From the NCBI GenBank assembly GCA_013822265.1, contig PNKD01000023.1, forward strand, positions 1 through 42,154: a stretch of 42,154 nucleotides of DNA, given 5' to 3'. The position numbers and the translations under genes were made by a program. Positions within the stretch are counted from its first letter, which is position 1. Every line of letters starts with the position of its first letter. This DNA is from Leptothrix sp. (in: b-proteobacteria). GTDB lineage: Bacteria > Pseudomonadota > Gammaproteobacteria > Burkholderiales > Burkholderiaceae_C. The notes under the pieces were generated by a model, which saw only the letters and a list, made by a program, of their open reading frames with translations, had not been told where the DNA came from and did no database searches. Shown here piece by piece: positions 28,024 to 37,340 of the stretch.

Positions 28024-28877
28024 CGCCCGCTCAGCATGGTTTCCAGGCCGTCCTCGCGCGTAAAGCGAAAGCGCGAGGTGACGACGATCTGATCGGCCTG
28101 CGAGCGCATCGCCGGGGTGAATGCGCCGAAGGGCGAGGCCGCCAGCACGATGGCCACGGCCTGCTGGTCGAGGCGGCGCGACTTCGACGCGCGCACGATC
28201 TCGGCCTCGACCACGCGGCCGCGCGCGTCGACGGTGACGTTCATCGTCAGCTCGCCGTACAGCTTGCGGCCGTTGTGCTCGGGGAAGTCGCGCGTGCCGC
28301 GTTCCTCGATGCGCCGGCGCAGGCCGTCGTAGTACATCGCGTAGACCTCCTCGCGTGTGGCCGGGCTGATGTAGCGCTTCTTGGGGCGCGAGTTCTCGTC
28401 GTTGACGCGCTTCTCGATCTCGGCCAGCAGCCGCAGCAGTTGGCGCCGGCGCTCTTCCTGGTCGCGTTCGCCGGGCGTGCCCTTCTCGCGCTGCGGGTCG
28501 GGCGGCGGCAGCGCCGCCACCTCGCGGCGGATCTGCGCCAGCAGCTGCTGCTGCTCGTGCTGCAGGCGGTCGATGCGGCGGCGCGCCTCGTCGGCCGCGT
28601 CGCCGAGTTCCATCGTCGCGGCCGACGGCAGCGGCGAGGTGGCGCGTCCCTTGTCGGCCTCACCGCCGCCGGCCAGGCTGGCCTGCGCGATGGCCTGCGC
28701 CTGCACCGGGGCCTCCTTGCTGCGCGCGTTGACGAGGATGACCTCCAGCGGCGTGTCGCGGAAGGCGCGGTTGAAGCCCTCGGGGTCGACGAAGCGCACC
28801 GTCAGCAGCGCGCCGTGGAAGGCGGCCGAAAACAGCAGCGCCCATTGCAGCGTGGAGAGGTCGCGCCAGGCCATCAC
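28020..28877 (-). CDS. TonB-like energy-transducer family protein
   Basis: A 285-residue protein with an N-terminal transmembrane helix ([18 protein letters not shown]), a long charged middle part with coiled-coil character ([24 protein letters not shown]) and a C-terminal TonB-type domain ([32 protein letters not shown]). It sits 6 bp after the exoribonuclease gene and overlaps aroE by 4 nt. No exbB or exbD lies nearby, and the middle is a charged coil rather than the usual Pro-Glu/Pro-Lys run, so it may be a TonB-domain protein with a structural rather than a transport role. Confidence 0.85.
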   Translation of the reverse strand: MMAWRDLSTLQWALLFSAAFHGALLTVRFVDPEGFNRAFRDTPLEVILVNARSKEAPVQAQAIAQASLAGGGEADKGRATSPLPSAATMELGDAADEARRRIDRLQHEQQQLLAQIRREVAALPPPDPQREKGTPGERDQEERRRQLLRLLAEIEKRVNDENSRPKKRYISPATREEVYAMYYDGLRRRIEERGTRDFPEHNGRKLYGELTMNVTVDARGRVVEAEIVRASKSRRLDQQAVAIVLAASPFGAFTPAMRSQADQIVVTSRFRFTREDGLETMLSGR

Positions 28878-28883
28878 GCCAGG

Positions 28884-30971
28884 TCAGGGGGGGGCGTCCG
28901 GCGCCGGCGTTTCCGGCGCGGCCGTGGCGGGTGCCTCGGCCGCGTCGTCCAGCGTGATTGCAATCTGCAACCCGACCGCGGCCTCGGTGTCGTCGTCGCT
29001 CGTCTCGTCGTCCGCGGCCGCGGGCGGCGCGTCCAGGCGCGCGGCCAGCGTGGCGTGCAGGTCCAGCGTCAGCAGGTCGATGGTGGCGACGCGGGCCCGC
29101 ACGCGGCTGCCGCGCGCCAGGCTCTCGGTGCCCGGCACGCGGAACACCAGCGGCAGCGTCTCGGCACGCACCAGGCCGTCCTTCATCACGGCGGCGTCGA
29201 TCTCGGCAAGGCCCTGCTGTTCCACGTAGCGAAGTGTCCAGTAGCGCTCGATGCCTTGCTGGAACGCGTTGTAAGCGCTGTAGGCGGCGTCGAAGCCCGA
29301 GATCACCGAGAACAGCGCCGCGTCCTTGGGTTTGAACGGCGCGGCCAGCGCGGCGGTGCGGCCGTGGCGGGCGCAGGCGATGATCTGCCACTGGTTGGCC
29401 AGGTCGACGTAGCGCCGCAGCGGGCTCGTGCTCCAGGCGTACTGCGCCACGCCCATGCCGGCATGCGGCGCGGGCTTGGTGCCCATGCGCACCTTGATGC
29501 CGGGCGCCAGGCTGGCCTGGCTGCGGTAGATGCCGGGCACGCCGTGCTCCGCCAGCCAGCCGCCCCAGGTGCTGTTGGCCAGGATCATGGCCTCGGCGAC
29601 GATCAGGTCCAGCGGCGCGCCGCGCTGGCGCGTGCTGATGTGCACCGCCTCGTGGCCCTGCGGTTCCTCGGACAGCTTGGCCACATCGGGCGCGTCGGCG
29701 GAGGTTCCGGTCGGCGCGAGGCGGAAGTTGTAGTCGGGCCGGTTGAAGTTCTCGGGCTTGCCGCGCGCCACCTCGCGCCGCGCCTTCAGGGCCTTGGCCA
29801 GGCGGAACGCGAAGGCCAACTCGGCGGCATGGGTGTAGTCGGCGGTGGCCTCGCCGGTGAGCGAGCCCTCGGTGATGACCGCGTCGAGCTGGTCGTGGCG
29901 CAGGTTGCTGACGATGGGCACGCGCTCGAGCTTCGTCTCGTGGCCGCGCACTTCCAGCGTGTCTTCATCCAGCGTCACGTACAGGCTGACGGCCGGGCAG
30001 TCGCGGCCCGCGCTCAGCGTGTAGGCGCTGACCACCTCGTCGGGCAGCATGGTGATCTTCCAGCCCGGCATGTAGACGGTGGACAGGCGCTCGCGTGCCA
30101 CCTTGTCCAGCGGCGAATCGGGCGAGATGGCCAGCCCGGGTGCTGCGATGTGCACGCCGAAGACCACCGTGCCCGTGCCCAGGCCCTGCACCGACAGCGC
30201 GTCGTCGATCTCCGTCGTGTGCGAGTCGTCGATCGAGAAGGCCTGCGCAGTGGCCAACGGCAGATCGTCCTTGATCGCCGGCACGGCCAGGCCGGCGCCG
30301 AATCGGTGGCCCCTGGGAAACTGGTCGAAGAGGAAACGCCGCCAGTGGAACTGGTAGGGGCTGGCGATGGCGCCGGCAGCCGTCAGCAGGTCGAGCGGGG
30401 CGCGCTGCGCGGCCTTGGCGGCCTGCACCACGGCCTTGTATTCGGGGCCGTTCTTGTCGGGCTTGAAGAGGATGCGAAAGAGCTGCTCGCGCACCGGCTC
30501 GGGGCAGCGGCCGGCGGCCAGCTCGGCGGCCCAGGCGTCGATCTGCGCCGCGATCTGCTTCTTGCGCTCGATGGCCAGCAGGGCGGCCTTGACCGTCTCC
30601 TCGGGTGCCTTCCTGAACATCCCCTTGCCCAGGCGTCTGAAGTAGTGCGGCGCCTCGAACAGCCGCAGCAGCGTGGCCGCCTGCTCTTCGGCGCCGGCGC
30701 CGGCGCTGAAATACTCGCGCGTCAGTTCGGCGAAGGCGAACTCGCCCTCGGGCGCGAACTCCCAGGCCAGGTCGAGGTCGATATCGGCGGCCTTGGCTTG
30801 CGCGCCGGCCAGCAGCGCCGCCGGCACGGGCTTGTCGAAGCGCAGCATCACGTTGGCCGTCTTGACCTTCACGCGCTTGCCGGAATCGAGCTCGACCTGC
30901 ATCGAGGTCTCGGCCTCGGACATCACGCGGCCGGCGTGGAACTTCCCTGCGTCGTCGAACAGTGCATACAT
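28884..30971 (-). CDS. RNase II/R-family 3'-5' exoribonuclease
   Basis: A 695-residue RNB-domain exoribonuclease. The catalytic magnesium-binding segment SIDDSHTTEIDDALSV is intact, with the HIAAPGLAI and TSPLRRYVDLANQ blocks downstream. The N-terminal 200 residues lack a clear cold-shock pair and include a helical region, and the C-terminal S1-like part is short and ends in an acidic/proline-rich tail. This matches the short RNase II-like proteins of Burkholderiales rather than full-length RNase R. It leads the series with the TonB-like gene, aroE and mtgA. Just upstream lies repeat copy C. Confidence 0.92.
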   Translation of the reverse strand: MYALFDDAGKFHAGRVMSEAETSMQVELDSGKRVKVKTANVMLRFDKPVPAALLAGAQAKAADIDLDLAWEFAPEGEFAFAELTREYFSAGAGAEEQAATLLRLFEAPHYFRRLGKGMFRKAPEETVKAALLAIERKKQIAAQIDAWAAELAAGRCPEPVREQLFRILFKPDKNGPEYKAVVQAAKAAQRAPLDLLTAAGAIASPYQFHWRRFLFDQFPRGHRFGAGLAVPAIKDDLPLATAQAFSIDDSHTTEIDDALSVQGLGTGTVVFGVHIAAPGLAISPDSPLDKVARERLSTVYMPGWKITMLPDEVVSAYTLSAGRDCPAVSLYVTLDEDTLEVRGHETKLERVPIVSNLRHDQLDAVITEGSLTGEATADYTHAAELAFAFRLAKALKARREVARGKPENFNRPDYNFRLAPTGTSADAPDVAKLSEEPQGHEAVHISTRQRGAPLDLIVAEAMILANSTWGGWLAEHGVPGIYRSQASLAPGIKVRMGTKPAPHAGMGVAQYAWSTSPLRRYVDLANQWQIIACARHGRTAALAAPFKPKDAALFSVISGFDAAYSAYNAFQQGIERYWTLRYVEQQGLAEIDAAVMKDGLVRAETLPLVFRVPGTESLARGSRVRARVATIDLLTLDLHATLAARLDAPPAAADDETSDDDTEAAVGLQIAITLDDAAEAPATAAPETPAPDAPP

Positions 30972-31033
30972 CCGCCCAATTGTCGCTGGTGGAGCGAGCC
31001 GGCCTCTCCAGCGTGCGCGGAGGACCGCGCCAG

Positions 31034-31125
31034 GATCAAGGCCTGGCGCGGAACCGGCTCCGCCGGGCCGCTGCCAGAGCCCCCCTGGGGGTGGCGAAGG
31101 CGCGCAGCGACAAGCCTGGGGGCCC
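31034..31125 (-). repeat. Dispersed post-stop hairpin repeat, copy C
   Basis: Lies directly after the stop of the SDR gene and before the exoribonuclease. Its hairpin, DNA 31043-31077, keeps the inner stems (GCGG/CCGC and CCGGC/GCCGG), while the outer arm reads CTGGC with GCCAG instead of CCGCC with GGCGG. Two base pairs therefore changed on both sides and still pair. The C-run/G-run block is present; the direct repeats are diverged. Confidence 0.85.
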
Positions 31126-31129
31126 GGTT

Positions 31130-31852
31130 TCAGACGGTCATGCCGCCCGACACCTCGATGACGGCGCCGTTGACATAGCTGGCGTCGTCGCTGGCCAGGA
31201 AGGCGTAGACGCTGGCGATCTCCTCCGGCCGGCCCAGCCGGCCCAGCGGCACCTGCTCGCGCATGTGCTGCAGCACCTTGTCGGGAATGGTGGCGAGGAT
31301 GGGCGTGTCGACAAAACCCGGCGCCACGGCATTGACGCGCACGCCCTTGGGCCCGAGCTCGCGGCTCCAGGTCTTGGTAAAGCCGATGACGCCGAACTTG
31401 CTCGCGGCGTAGTTGGTCTGGCCGAAGTTGCCATAGATGCCGACCACGCTGCTGGCGTTGAGGATGACGCCGGCGCCCTGGTTCACCATGAGGGTCGCCA
31501 CCGCCTGCGAGCAGTGGAAGACGCCGCGCAGGTTGACGTCGATGACGGCGTCGAACTGCTCCAGCGTCATCTTCACCAGCCGCGCGTCCTTGGTGATGCC
31601 GGCGTTGTTCACCAGCACGTCGATGCGGCCGTGCCGGCGCATCACCCCGTCGACCATCAAGTCCACCGACACGCGGTCGGTGACGTCGACGGCGTGGCGC
31701 TCGTAGGCCTCGTTGATGAGGTCGACGCGGCGGTCGCAGCCGATGACGATGGCGCCCTCGTCGGCGAAACGCCTGCAGGTGGCCGCGCCGATGCCCTGGG
31801 CGGCGCCGGTGACGATGCAGATCTTGTTCTTCAGTCGCATGGAGCTGTTCAT
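31130..31852 (-). CDS. SDR-family 3-ketoacyl reductase (FabG/PhaB-like)
   Basis: A 240-residue short-chain dehydrogenase. It has the cofactor motif TGAAQGIG at 15-22, NNAG at 82-85, the catalytic Ser135-Tyr148-Lys152 set ([21 protein letters not shown]) and the C-terminal [11 protein letters not shown] typical of FabG/PhaB enzymes. Expected activity is NADPH-dependent reduction of a 3-oxoacyl thioester; whether the carrier is ACP or CoA cannot be told. I chose the Met at 31852 because it overlaps the upstream gene's stop as ATGA; a Met at 31840 is an alternative. Confidence 0.92.
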   Translation of the reverse strand: MNSSMRLKNKICIVTGAAQGIGAATCRRFADEGAIVIGCDRRVDLINEAYERHAVDVTDRVSVDLMVDGVMRRHGRIDVLVNNAGITKDARLVKMTLEQFDAVIDVNLRGVFHCSQAVATLMVNQGAGVILNASSVVGIYGNFGQTNYAASKFGVIGFTKTWSRELGPKGVRVNAVAPGFVDTPILATIPDKVLQHMREQVPLGRLGRPEEIASVYAFLASDDASYVNGAVIEVSGGMTV

Positions 31853-32106
31853 TTCAGTTGCAGGAAGTTCGGGATGTGGGGCAGGTGGTGGTCGAAGTCC
31901 GACAGCGCGTGATCGCTGCCCGGCACCACCAGGGCCATCGCCTCGCGTGGCGAGGCGGGCAGCTGCGGGCACCATCCATGCACTTCGGGCCGGTGCCTGG
32001 CGCTCCAGCGCGCCAGGCGCTGCGCCTTGAAGGACTTGGGCGAGGAGCGGAATCCGTGCAGGTACAGCAGGTGCGTGGGCGGCGTCGGCCGCGGCGGTGA
32101 TGTCAT
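31849..32106 (-). pseudogene. YqiA-type alpha/beta-hydrolase with internal in-frame deletion
   Basis: An 85-residue reading frame whose two ends match different ends of YqiA-family esterases (about 190-200 residues). Residues 11-60 give the family start, with the oxyanion-strand motif [11 protein letters not shown] and [14 protein letters not shown]. From residue 63 it jumps to the family C-terminus, [14 protein letters not shown], which carries the catalytic His66. The roughly 100 residues between, including the Ser elbow GxSxGG and the catalytic acid, are missing. The frame and the ATGA overlap with the SDR gene are intact, so it may still be translated. It cannot be an active hydrolase. 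Confidence 0.8.
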
Positions 32107-32283
32107 GGCGAGCAGTCTAGAGGCGGCTGCCTTGCAGCAGCCTGTCGCGCATCAAGCTCCTTCCGTCGCCGCCAGGTCCCGCTTCGTCGCAAGGCAGGGT
32201 CGGCCGGGGGGATTCCCGCCTGCAAAGCCGGCGGCGGCGGCGCAGAATCCTGCGCTTCGTCGCTCTCGGCTTTCAACCCCGAC

Positions 32284-35031
32284 ATGGAATCGCCTGTGCC
32301 TACCTCCCTGCATGCCTTCCCCGGCCGCCTGGCCGCGCTGGCCGCCGCCGCGGCCGCCCTGAGTCTCGGCGCCTGCGCCACCGCGCCCACGGGTGGTACG
32401 CCCGCCGCGAGCGCGGCCGCGCCGGCCAAGGCGGCGTCGGCACCGGGTGCCGGCGCCTCGGCCCCGGCCGGCGGCAGCGCCGCCGCCCGCCCCGACCCGA
32501 GTGCCCCCAAGGCCTTCGCCGAAGTCATCAAGGACGCCAAGCGCCAGGACGGCTTCGTGCCGCTGTGGCGCAAGGACGAGAAGGTGTGGCTCGAGATTGC
32601 GCCCGAGCGCATCGGCAAGCCGATGCTGATGAGCATCAACGTCGCTGAATCGGTGGGCGAGCGCGGCCTCTACGCCAGCCAGATGGGCCCGCGCTGGATG
32701 GTCGAGTTCCGCAAGATCGGCAACCAGGTGCAGATCGTGGCGCAGCAGCTGGCCTTTCGCGCGCCGAACGACCCGGCCTCGGGCCGCTCGGTGGGCCAGG
32801 CCTTCAGCGACAGCCTGATCGGCGCCACCGCGGTGGCCAGTGCCGCCCACCCCGAGCGCAAGTCGGTGCTCATCGACGCGGGTTTCCTGCTCGGTGACCT
32901 GGCCGGCTACAGCACCATGCTGGAGACCGCCTTCCGCATGCCCTATTCGCCCGACCGCGCCAACAGCTTCTTCGAGGACGTGCGTGCCGAGGCCGGCCTG
33001 ACGACGCTGGCCGCCAAGGTGCACTACGCCGTGCCGCGCATCCCGGCGCGGCCGCTGTTGTCGCCCGGCGCGCCGCCGCCGCTGACGCCGCCGCCGCCGG
33101 CCACGCCGCCCGATGCGCGCAGCTTCTTCATCGGTTATGTCTACAACTTCCGCGAGCTGCCTGCCGCGCCCATGACGCCGCGCGCCGCCGACCCGCGCGT
33201 GGGCTACTTCACCGACAGCTACACCGACCTGTCCAACGACTTTCGCGCCAACCCCAAGGTGCACAACATCAAGCGCTGGCGCCTCGAGAAGAAGGACCCC
33301 CAGGCCGCGCTCAGTGAGCCCGTTGCGCCCATCACCTTCTGGATGGACCGCAACATCCCGGTGCGCTACCGCAAGGCGGTGGAAGCCGGCATCGTCGAAT
33401 GGAACAAGGCCTTCGAGCGCATCGGCTACAAGAACGCGGTGGTTGCCAGGCAGCAGCCCGACGACGCCAAGTTCGACCTCATGGACGCCGGGCACGCCTC
33501 GATCCGCTGGTTCGTCGGCGCCGACGTCGGTTTTGCCCAGGGCCCCAGCCACTCCGACCCGCGCACCGGCGAGATCCTCGACGCCGACATCCGCATGGCC
33601 GATGTCTTCGGGCGCGGCGCGCGGCGCCAGGCGCGTGACGATCTCCATGCGGCCGACGGCGTGCCCCTGGGCTCGACGCAGCGCCCGGCCTGGCGCGCCG
33701 GTCTCGATGCGCTGCAGGGCACTGACGCCTGCACCTACGCCCAGGACGGCGCCAACGAGATGAGCTTCGCGCTCGACTTGCTGGAGGCGCGCGGCGAGCT
33801 CGACCCCGACAGCCCCGAGACCGAAGAGTTCGTGCAGAACTACATCAAGGACGTCATCACCCACGAAGTGGGCCACACGCTGGGTCTGCGCCACAACTTC
33901 AAGTCCAGCACCACGGTCTCGCGCGACGAGCTGCGCGCCATCGAGAAGGGCACGGGCCGCAGCATCAGCGGCTCGGTGATGGACTACAACGCCTTCAACC
34001 TGCCGCTGCAAGGCGAACCCAAGCGGCAGCTCAACATGACCACGCTGGGCGCCTACGACTACTGGGCCATCGAGTACGGCTACAAGCCGGTCGACCCGGC
34101 CAAGCCCGAGCAGCTGGCCGCCATCGTCGAGCGCAGCCGCAGCGACAAGGCGCTGGTCTTCGCCGACGACGGCGACAACCAGGGCGACGGCCTGGACCCG
34201 CTGGTCAACGTCTTCGACCTCGGCGACAACCCGCTGGCCTACGCGCAGCGCCGGCTGGCGCTGAGCAAGGAACTGTGGACACGCGTGCAGGCGCGCCAGC
34301 CCAAGGCCGGCGACGACCCCGAGCGCGCACGCCGCAGCGTGCTGGCGGGCTTCCGCCAGGTGGCACCGCTGCCGGCCATCGCGGCCAAGTACGTCGGCGG
34401 CATGCACACCGAGCGCGACCTGCCGGGCACCGGCAAGCCGGCCTTCCGCCCGGTCGAGCCGGCGATGCAGCGCGCCGCGCTGAGCTTCCTGACGCAGGAG
34501 ATCTTCAGCAACGACAGCTTCAGCTTCAAGCCCGAGTTCCTGCAGACGCTGCAGCCCGACTACATCGAGTTCATCCGGCCGGGGCCGTTGTCGGTGCCGC
34601 AGGCCGTGCTGACGCTGCAGACGCAGGCGCTGGACCGCCTGCTGAGCCCCGGCACCGCCGGGCGGCTGCTGGAGCTGCCGAACTACCTGCCCGAGGCGCA
34701 GCGCAGGAACGCGATCTCGCTCAACGAGCTCTACGGCACGCTGCAAGGCGCGGTGTGGAGCGAGCTCAAGAGCGGCAAGGAGATCGACAGCCTGAGGCGC
34801 AGCTTGCAGCGCGAGCACCTCAAGCGCCTGCAGGGCCTGCTGACCCGGCCCATGCCCACGCTGCCGGCCGACGCCGTGAGTCTGGCCCGACTGCACGCCA
34901 CGGCGCTGCAGGGCCAGCTGCGCGCCGCGCTGGGCAGGAAGGGCGGCATGGCGGTGGAGAACCGTGCCCACCTCGAAGACGCGCTGGCGCTGGTGACCGA
35001 GGCCTTGCGCGCCACGCTGCAGCGCAGCTGA
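32284..35031 (+). CDS. Predicted lipoprotein zinc-dependent metalloprotease (DUF5117/DUF5118 type)
   Basis: A 915-residue protein. The signal peptide ends in a lipobox-like LGAC with Cys31, so it is probably a lipoprotein. An Ala/Pro-rich linker follows to about residue 75. The zinc site is HEVGHTLGLRH at 527-537 (His527, Glu528, His531, His537), and a later SVMDY is consistent with a metzincin Met-turn. The long flanking regions match the large periplasmic DUF5117/DUF5118 zinc-dependent metalloproteases. A proline-rich loop (PGAPPPLTPPPPATPP) interrupts the N-terminal domain. It stands alone on the plus strand between minus-strand genes. Substrate unknown. Confidence 0.92.
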   Translation: MESPVPTSLHAFPGRLAALAAAAAALSLGACATAPTGGTPAASAAAPAKAASAPGAGASAPAGGSAAARPDPSAPKAFAEVIKDAKRQDGFVPLWRKDEKVWLEIAPERIGKPMLMSINVAESVGERGLYASQMGPRWMVEFRKIGNQVQIVAQQLAFRAPNDPASGRSVGQAFSDSLIGATAVASAAHPERKSVLIDAGFLLGDLAGYSTMLETAFRMPYSPDRANSFFEDVRAEAGLTTLAAKVHYAVPRIPARPLLSPGAPPPLTPPPPATPPDARSFFIGYVYNFRELPAAPMTPRAADPRVGYFTDSYTDLSNDFRANPKVHNIKRWRLEKKDPQAALSEPVAPITFWMDRNIPVRYRKAVEAGIVEWNKAFERIGYKNAVVARQQPDDAKFDLMDAGHASIRWFVGADVGFAQGPSHSDPRTGEILDADIRMADVFGRGARRQARDDLHAADGVPLGSTQRPAWRAGLDALQGTDACTYAQDGANEMSFALDLLEARGELDPDSPETEEFVQNYIKDVITHEVGHTLGLRHNFKSSTTVSRDELRAIEKGTGRSISGSVMDYNAFNLPLQGEPKRQLNMTTLGAYDYWAIEYGYKPVDPAKPEQLAAIVERSRSDKALVFADDGDNQGDGLDPLVNVFDLGDNPLAYAQRRLALSKELWTRVQARQPKAGDDPERARRSVLAGFRQVAPLPAIAAKYVGGMHTERDLPGTGKPAFRPVEPAMQRAALSFLTQEIFSNDSFSFKPEFLQTLQPDYIEFIRPGPLSVPQAVLTLQTQALDRLLSPGTAGRLLELPNYLPEAQRRNAISLNELYGTLQGAVWSELKSGKEIDSLRRSLQREHLKRLQGLLTRPMPTLPADAVSLARLHATALQGQLRAALGRKGGMAVENRAHLEDALALVTEALRATLQRS

Positions 35032-35068
35032 GGCGGCCCGCGCCCGGGCGGCCGCCGGCAGTCTCGTT

Positions 35069-35410
35069 CACCCCGTCGCAGGCGCCGCCAGCGCAGCGCG
35101 CTGGCGGGGTCGGCCTGGATCGGCATCACCTGCGGCGGGTGGCGGGGATGCGGCCGATGTCGAGTTGCGTGGCCTCGAACTCGAGGCGGCCCGCGTAGAC
35201 ATGGCCCCGCTCGCCTTCGGCACACGACACCGTGACCTCCTGGCCCTCTTGCAGCGTGGCGGTGGCGTCGCCGGTGCCCATCACCGCGGGCCGGCCGCGC
35301 TCGCCGCTGACGGCGGCGGCATGCGAGGTGCGCCCGCCGTGGTCGGTGACGATGGCGGCGGCGCGTTTCATGATCGGCACCCAGTCGGGGTCGGTGACGG
35401 TGACGGGGCA
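35069..35410 (-). pseudogene. ppsA: Relic of phosphoenolpyruvate synthase (swivelling domain)
   Basis: Minus-strand codons from about 35404 read [12 protein letters not shown] and [18 protein letters not shown], then [16 protein letters not shown], an excellent match to the phosphohistidine domain of PEP synthase, including the catalytic His in GGRTSH. The match breaks at the TGA at 35126 but resumes in another frame as [17 protein letters not shown], then apparently a third frame at DGV near 35070. So at least one frameshift and probably a small deletion occurred. The N-terminal nucleotide domain and most of the C-terminal barrel are absent. This is a decayed fragment, not a gene. Confidence 0.78.
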
Positions 35411-35571
35411 GTTGTGCGCGGCGGTGGCGGCCAGGGTGTCGGGTCCGGGGCCTGGCGCGCGGGGTGCTCAGGGCGTCGCTGCCCCGCACCGCCGAGGAGC
35501 GCGGTGCGCAGGCTCAGTTTCCGCGGCAGTCTGATCGCGGCGCAGCGGCCGAGGTTGAGCGCGCTCGACAG

Positions 35572-35601
35572 GCCCGGGCCGGCCGAGCCCGGGCCGGCCG
35601 A
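35572..35601. repeat. Tandem 15-bp duplication
   Basis: GCCCGGGCCGGCCGA occurs twice with no gap (35572-35586 and 35587-35601), downstream of mpl. Because each unit holds GGCCCGGGCC-like palindromes, the pair can also fold into a 9-bp hairpin on either strand. No T-run follows in the mpl direction. The rest of 35411-35634 shows no gene. Confidence 0.7.
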
Positions 35602-35634
35602 TAGTGCGTCGGCCCGCGTTCGATAGACCTGCGA

Positions 35635-37023
35635 TCAACGCGCGGCCAGCGCCGCCAGCAGCTTGTCGTGGATGCCGCCGAAACCGCCGTTGCTCATGCA
35701 CAGCAGGTGGTCGCCCGGTCGGGCGGCGCGCACGATCGCGGCCACCAGCGTCTCGACGCTTGGCTCGACGACCGCGCTGCCGCCCAGGGGTGCCAGCGCC
35801 TCGGCCGCGCTCCAGCCGTAGTCGCCCTGCAGGCAGAAGCTGAGGTCGGCTTCTTCGAGCGCCCAGGGCAGCTGGGCCTTCATCGCGCCCAGCTTCATGG
35901 TGTTGGAGCGCGGTTCGAAGACGGCCAGGATGCGCTCGGCATGGCCGACCTTGCGGCGCAGGCCGTCGACCGTGGTGCGCATCGCGGTGGGGTGGTGGGC
36001 GAAGTCGTCGTAGACCTTCACCGCGCCGCCCGCCATGGCCACGCTGCCGCGCAGCTCGAGCCGCCGGCGCACGTTCTGGAAGCTGCCCAGCGCCGCGCAG
36101 GCGGCTTCGGGCGCCACACCCACGTGTTCGGCGGCACCGATGGCAGCCAGCGCGTTCATCTGGTTGTGCTCGCCCAGCAGCGGCCACTCGACGCGGCCCA
36201 GCTTCAGGCTGCCGCGCAGCACGTCGAAGGCCTGCGGTTCGCCGCGTGCGCACAGACCGCCGGGTTCCTCGCGCCTGGTGCCGAAGCGCTGCACCTCGCT
36301 CCAGCAGCCGCGCGCCAGCACGCGCTTGAGCGCCTCGTCGCGCGCGTTGACCACCAGACGCCCGCTCGAAGGCACGGTGCGCACGAGATGGTGGAACTGC
36401 GTCTCGATGGCCGCCAGGTCGGGGAAGATGTCGGCGTGGTCGTGCTCGAGGTTGTTCAGCACCGCGGTGCGCGGCCGGTAGTGCACGAACTTGCTGCGCT
36501 TGTCGAACAGCGCGGTGTCGTACTCGTCGGCCTCGATGACGAAGGGCGCGCCGGCCCCGGCCCGGCCCAATCGCGCCGAGACGCCGAAGTTCAGCGGCAC
36601 GCCGCCGACCAGGAAGCCCGGCTGCAGCCCGGCCTGCTCGAGCACCCAGGCCAGCATGGCCGTGGTGCTGGTCTTGCCGTGTGTGCCGGCCACGGCCAGC
36701 ACATGGCGGCCGCGCAGCACGTGCTCGGCCAGCCACTGCGGGCCGCTGGTGTAGGCCGCGCCGGCGTCGAGCAGCGCTTCCATCAGCGGGTTGCCGCGGG
36801 TCACGACGTTGCCGATGACGAAGACATCGGGCGCCAGCGCCAGTTGCTCGGCGCCGTAACCTTCGATGAGCTCGATGCCCAGTGCACGCAGCTGGTCGCT
36901 CATCGGCGGGTAGACGCTGGCGTCGCAGCCGGTGACGCGGTGGCCGGCTTCGCGGGCCAATGCGGCCAGGCCGCCCATGAAGGTGCCGCAGATGCCGAGA
37001 ATGTGAAGGTGCATGAAATTCAT
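35635..37023 (-). CDS. mpl: UDP-N-acetylmuramate:tripeptide ligase (murein recycling)
   Basis: Joins recycled murein tripeptide (L-Ala-gamma-D-Glu-meso-DAP) to UDP-MurNAc with ATP. The 462-residue protein has the N-terminal HILGICGTFMGGLA, the Mpl-specific TSGPQWLAEHVL, the ATP loop VAGTHGKTSTTAML, FVIEADEYDTALFD and the ligase HPTA signature DFAHHPTAM. GTFMGG at the start separates Mpl from MurC. Either Met at 37023 or 37014 could start it. It is divergent from the truncated membrane gene 30 bp away. Confidence 0.96.
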   Translation of the reverse strand: MNFMHLHILGICGTFMGGLAALAREAGHRVTGCDASVYPPMSDQLRALGIELIEGYGAEQLALAPDVFVIGNVVTRGNPLMEALLDAGAAYTSGPQWLAEHVLRGRHVLAVAGTHGKTSTTAMLAWVLEQAGLQPGFLVGGVPLNFGVSARLGRAGAGAPFVIEADEYDTALFDKRSKFVHYRPRTAVLNNLEHDHADIFPDLAAIETQFHHLVRTVPSSGRLVVNARDEALKRVLARGCWSEVQRFGTRREEPGGLCARGEPQAFDVLRGSLKLGRVEWPLLGEHNQMNALAAIGAAEHVGVAPEAACAALGSFQNVRRRLELRGSVAMAGGAVKVYDDFAHHPTAMRTTVDGLRRKVGHAERILAVFEPRSNTMKLGAMKAQLPWALEEADLSFCLQGDYGWSAAEALAPLGGSAVVEPSVETLVAAIVRAARPGDHLLCMSNGGFGGIHDKLLAALAAR

Positions 37024-37052
37024 TCTAGGTTCGGGCGGCAGGGCGGCCGGCG

Positions 37053-37340
37053 ATGACCTGGCCGCGTTTCGAGGGCATTCCGTGGCTGGCTGGCAGTTCC
37101 TGGGCCTACCCGGCGCTGGAGGTCGTGCACCTGGCCGGCATCGCGCTGCTGCTGGGCGCCTTGGTGGTGGTCGAGCTGCGGGTCTGGGGCGCCGCGCCGA
37201 CGCTGTCGCCGCAGGCGCTGGCGCGGCTGGCGCCGCCGGTCACGCTGTGCGGCTTTGCCCTGGTGGCGGCCAGCGGGCTGCTGCTGTTTGCCGCCCATCC
37301 CGGCGACACGCTGGGCAATCGGGCCTTCCTGATTGCGCTG
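37053..37340 (+). pseudogene. Truncated small membrane protein gene (5' part)
   Basis: The first 93 or so codons make sense: ATG at 37053, then three hydrophobic segments (YPALEVVHLAGIALLLGALVVV, LAPPVTLCGFALVAASGLLLF and the beginning of NRAFLIAL). This resembles the small four-helix DUF6644-type membrane proteins of Burkholderiales. After about 37335 the frame becomes Arg/Gly/Ala-rich and runs open without protein-like character. The last helix and C-terminus are missing, replaced by the 3' part of a different gene in another frame. Confidence 0.65.

Noticed and set aside
32152..34971. Antisense frame of more than 900 codons over the metalloprotease
   Set aside because: Low-complexity shadow; the opposite strand encodes a protease with signal peptide and full zinc motif.
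35126..35380. A free-standing small gene with a phosphohistidine domain
   Set aside because: The similarity to PEP synthase continues past both ends and across a frameshift, which fits a relic rather than a compact gene.
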